Positions 7,252 through 8,569 of a stretch of DNA of 8,569 nt are shown piece after piece. The translations under genes were made by a program, and so were the position numbers. The DNA comes from Rugosibacter sp. (GTDB lineage: Bacteria > Pseudomonadota > Gammaproteobacteria > Burkholderiales > Rhodocyclaceae): contig JALRCC010000228.1 in NCBI GenBank assembly GCA_023257495.1, positions 1-8,569 of the forward strand. Reading direction: 5' to 3'. The notes under the pieces were generated by a model. That model saw only the letters and a list, made by a program, of their open reading frames with translations, did not search any database and was not told the origin of the DNA. The stretch's first letter is position 1, and each line of letters opens with the position of its first letter.

Positions 7252-8154
7252 ATGACCTGGAAAACGCTGGAAGACTTTGTTGGCAATACCCCTCTGGTTC
7301 AGCTCAAACGCTTGCCCGGGACTGAAAATGCTCGACGCAATAATGTGATCCTGGTCAAGCTCGAAGGCAATAACCCCGCTGGGTCGGTTAAGGATCGGCC
7401 TGCGCTCTCGATGATTTTGCGTGCTGAAGCGCGGGGTGAAATCAAGCCGGGCGATACGCTGATTGAAGCGACCTCAGGTAATACCGGCATTGCCTTGGCC
7501 ATGGCCGCCGCGATGCGGGGTTATCGCATGGTGCTGGTCATGCCCGAGAATCAAAGTATCGAGCGGCGGCAGACCATGAAAGCCTTCGGTGCCGAATTGA
7601 TTCTGACGCCTAAAGCTGGCGGTATGGAATCTGCCCGCGATCTTGCCGAAGACATGGTGCGTGCAGGTCGGGGCCGCGTACTGGATCAATTCGCCAATGC
7701 TGATAATCCCCAGGCGCACTTTGATGGGACCGGGCCAGAAATCTGGCGCGATACCCAAGGGCGCATCACGCATTTTGTTTCCAGCATGGGCACAACCGGC
7801 ACCATCATGGGCTGTTCGCGTTTTTTGAAAACAAAAAATCCGGCCATCCGCATCATCGGCTGCCAGCCCGAAGCCGGATCGCAAATTCCCGGTATCCGCA
7901 AATGGCCGGAAGCTTACCTGCCTAAAATTTTTGATGCCAGCCTTGTTGATCAGGTTGAAAATGTGAGCCAGGCTGAAGCTGAAAACATGACGCGGCGGCT
8001 GGCGTGTGAGGAAGGTATTTTCGCAGGAATTTCATCTGGCGGTGGCGTCCATGTTGCCCTGCGCATTGCGGCTACTGTTGAAAATGCGGTTATCGTCAGC
8101 ATCATTTGCGATCGGGGCGACCGCTATTTATCGACGGGTGTCTTCCCTGCCTAA
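7252..8154 (+). CDS. cysM: Cysteine synthase B (O-acetylserine sulfhydrylase)
   Basis: This 300-residue PLP enzyme of fold type II makes cysteine from O-acetylserine and sulfide; the CysM form can also use thiosulfate to make S-sulfocysteine. The PLP lysine is K47 in EGNNPAGSVKDRPALSM (38-54), a CysM rather than CysK signature. TSGNTG (74-79) binds substrate and GTTGT (180-184) binds the cofactor phosphate. SSMGTTGTIMG (177-187), QPEAGSQIPGIRKW (205-218), SSGGG (261-265) and CDRGDRYLSTGVF (286-298) complete the match. The frame extends upstream into hldD, but ATG 7252 gives the family N-terminus MTWKTLEDFVGNTPLVQL and has a weak GAAAG-type site. It has no sulfur-metabolism neighbours here. 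The C-terminus ends at GVFPA, a few residues shorter than in E. coli. Confidence 0.97.
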   Translation: MTWKTLEDFVGNTPLVQLKRLPGTENARRNNVILVKLEGNNPAGSVKDRPALSMILRAEARGEIKPGDTLIEATSGNTGIALAMAAAMRGYRMVLVMPENQSIERRQTMKAFGAELILTPKAGGMESARDLAEDMVRAGRGRVLDQFANADNPQAHFDGTGPEIWRDTQGRITHFVSSMGTTGTIMGCSRFLKTKNPAIRIIGCQPEAGSQIPGIRKWPEAYLPKIFDASLVDQVENVSQAEAENMTRRLACEEGIFAGISSGGGVHVALRIAATVENAVIVSIICDRGDRYLSTGVFPA

Positions 8155-8260
8155 AACCGCTTGCGGTAAGGCATGTCACGTGGGCAGCCCCGGAAAAGTC
8201 GGCGCTGGTGATACGGCGGTGAGGCAAGTTATTGATTACTTTGGCCGGTAAAATCAGCGC

Positions 8261-8440
8261 ATGAATATCGCTGCGATTAAAGATCGTCTGGATGCCTATG
8301 AAAAGCTAATGCGGCTGGACAAGCCCATCGGCACTTTGTTATTGCTTTGGCCTACGCTCTGGGCATTGTGGATTGCTACGCGTGGACATCCCCCGTGGGT
8401 GTTGGTGTGGATTTTTGCGCTGGGTACGCTCTTGATGCGC
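8261..8440 (+). CDS. ubiA: 4-hydroxybenzoate octaprenyltransferase, N-terminal fragment
   Basis: The first 60 residues match UbiA, the membrane enzyme that prenylates 4-hydroxybenzoate in ubiquinone synthesis: [20 protein letters not shown] (13-32), [10 protein letters not shown] (33-42) and the second membrane segment [15 protein letters not shown] (46-60). The next residues should be of the type SAGCVINDxxDRxxD, the first Asp-rich prenyl-diphosphate site. Instead the sequence turns into something unrelated at base 8441. The frame stays open to the window end by chance, giving 103 codons, but codons 61-103 are antisense to ribosomal-protein genes. No good Shine-Dalgarno sequence precedes ATG 8261. 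The fragment cannot be functional as written, and the truncation coincides with a probable chimeric join. Confidence 0.9.
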
Positions 8441-8443
8441 ATC
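8431..8443. other. Chimeric junction between ubiA and an rplN-rplX fragment
   Basis: UbiA similarity on the + strand holds to 8440 (LLMR). Similarity to L24 on the - strand holds from the far side to about 8431 (RTKMRIK). About ten bases, 8431-8440, fit both proteins, which is microhomology at a breakpoint. GATGCGCATC (8434-8443) is a perfect palindrome. GC content rises from roughly the low fifties to about 65% (84 of 129 bases, hand count) right of 8440. The simplest reading is an assembly or amplification chimera at a contig end. A true genomic rearrangement would separate rplX and ubiA from the rest of their genes. Confidence 0.8.
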
Positions 8444-8487
8444 TTGGTGCGCACCGGCGGTTTGGCCTTGGGGGTGGCAGTGGCCAT
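8431..8487 (-). CDS. rplX: 50S ribosomal protein L24, N-terminal fragment
   Basis: On the - strand ATG 8487 begins [19 protein letters not shown]. It then leaves the family at the junction, where a KOW-type KGDxVxV segment would be expected. The start has a near-perfect Shine-Dalgarno sequence, GGAGGTGATC, with the GGAGGT core at 8496-8501 and an 8-base spacer, lying inside the rplN end. L24 binds 23S rRNA early in 50S assembly. The call rests mainly on position directly after rplN, the spc-operon order, and on the basic N-terminus leading into RTKMRIK. The Ala/Pro/Lys-rich extension is unlike the short betaproteobacterial form (MxKIRKGD type). Bases 8431-8440 are shared with ubiA by microhomology. 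Confidence 0.7.
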
Positions 8488-8488
8488 C

Positions 8489-8569
8489 TCAGATCACCTC
8501 CGGAGCCAGGGACACAATCTTGGTGAAGTTGCGCTCGCGCAGTTCACGGGCGACCGGGCCGAAGACGCG
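8489..8569 (-). CDS. rplN: 50S ribosomal protein L14, C-terminal fragment
   Basis: The - strand encodes 26 residues and a TGA stop, running off the right edge: [15 protein letters not shown] followed by [11 protein letters not shown]. This matches the highly conserved L14 C-terminus (in E. coli RIFGPVTRELR then MKIISLAPEVL). L14 sits at the 30S-50S interface. The stop is one base from the ATG of rplX, as expected in the spc operon. The sequence is GC-rich, and [12 protein letters not shown] is unlike the betaproteobacterial VTRELR...FMKI form, so it probably comes from another bacterium. The gene is cut at the window edge, not broken. Confidence 0.9.
   Translation of the reverse strand, partial: RVFGPVARELRERNFTKIVSLAPEVI

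Noticed and set aside
6525..7286. 253-codon open frame on the - strand
   Set aside because: It is entirely antisense to hldD, with no recognisable family. It is explained by codon bias of the real gene.
8156..8167. ACCGC-TT-GCGGT inverted repeat after the cysM stop as a terminator
   Set aside because: The loop would be two bases and no T-run follows on the + strand. The reverse direction has only a short stem and TTTT.
8155..8260. Possible gene remnant between cysM and ubiA (frame ending KVGAGDTAVRQVIDYFGR at 8251)
   Set aside because: It looks protein-like, but I recognise no family, it has no start of its own and upstream it overlaps cysM in another frame. I treat it as a spacer with unclear content.
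8441..8569. Continuation of the ubiA frame to the window end
   Set aside because: The frame stays open, but the translation is unlike UbiA, lacks the Asp-rich site and is antisense to rplN-rplX.

Overview
The window reads as a stretch of betaproteobacterial core chromosome. The proteins match the betaproteobacterial forms: an AroA-Cmk fusion, a six-domain ribosomal protein S1 with a short Ser/Thr-rich N-terminal extension, a kinase-only heptose enzyme, and LapA/LapB. The gene order rpsA-ihfB-lapA-lapB-hldA-hldD-cysM is familiar from this class. I cannot fix the genus; Nitrosomonadales in the broad sense is a guess. No mobile element, tRNA, rRNA, CRISPR array or phage gene was seen, and nearly all of the window is densely coding on the + strand.

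Layout. Bases 2-1486 hold the 3' part of a gene fusing EPSP synthase (AroA) to CMP kinase (Cmk); its 5' end lies outside the window. A 157-base leader with two predicted hairpins precedes rpsA (1644-3350). ihfB (3363-3656) follows after 12 bases, and a strong intrinsic terminator (3677-3710) closes that unit. Next come lapA (3743-3979) and lapB (4012-5187), inner-membrane factors that control lipopolysaccharide assembly. They are followed by hldA/rfaE1 (5245-6186) and hldD/rfaD (6234-7232), two steps of ADP-heptose synthesis for the LPS core. cysM (7252-8154) starts 19 bases after hldD. The N-terminal 60 codons of ubiA (8261-8440) end the coherent region.

How the genes fit together. The first block joins aromatic amino acid and nucleotide metabolism to translation and nucleoid structure (aroA-cmk, rpsA, ihfB), an old and widely conserved neighbourhood. 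The second block is an envelope module: LapA/LapB tune LPS synthesis (LpxC turnover in E. coli), and HldA/HldD supply the heptose precursor. CysM and UbiA are housekeeping enzymes for cysteine and ubiquinone.

The most notable observation is at the right edge. UbiA homology stops abruptly after codon 60 (base 8440). The last ~129 bases are about 65% GC and encode, on the opposite strand, the C-terminus of ribosomal protein L14 (rplN) followed by the N-terminus of L24 (rplX). That fragment looks foreign to a betaproteobacterium. I read it as a chimeric join, most likely an assembly or amplification artefact. I found no convincing new biological system. The other findings are modest regulatory candidates: the rpsA leader hairpins, a GNRA hairpin before lapB, homopolymer tracts in lapA and a tiny ORF overlapping the hldA start.
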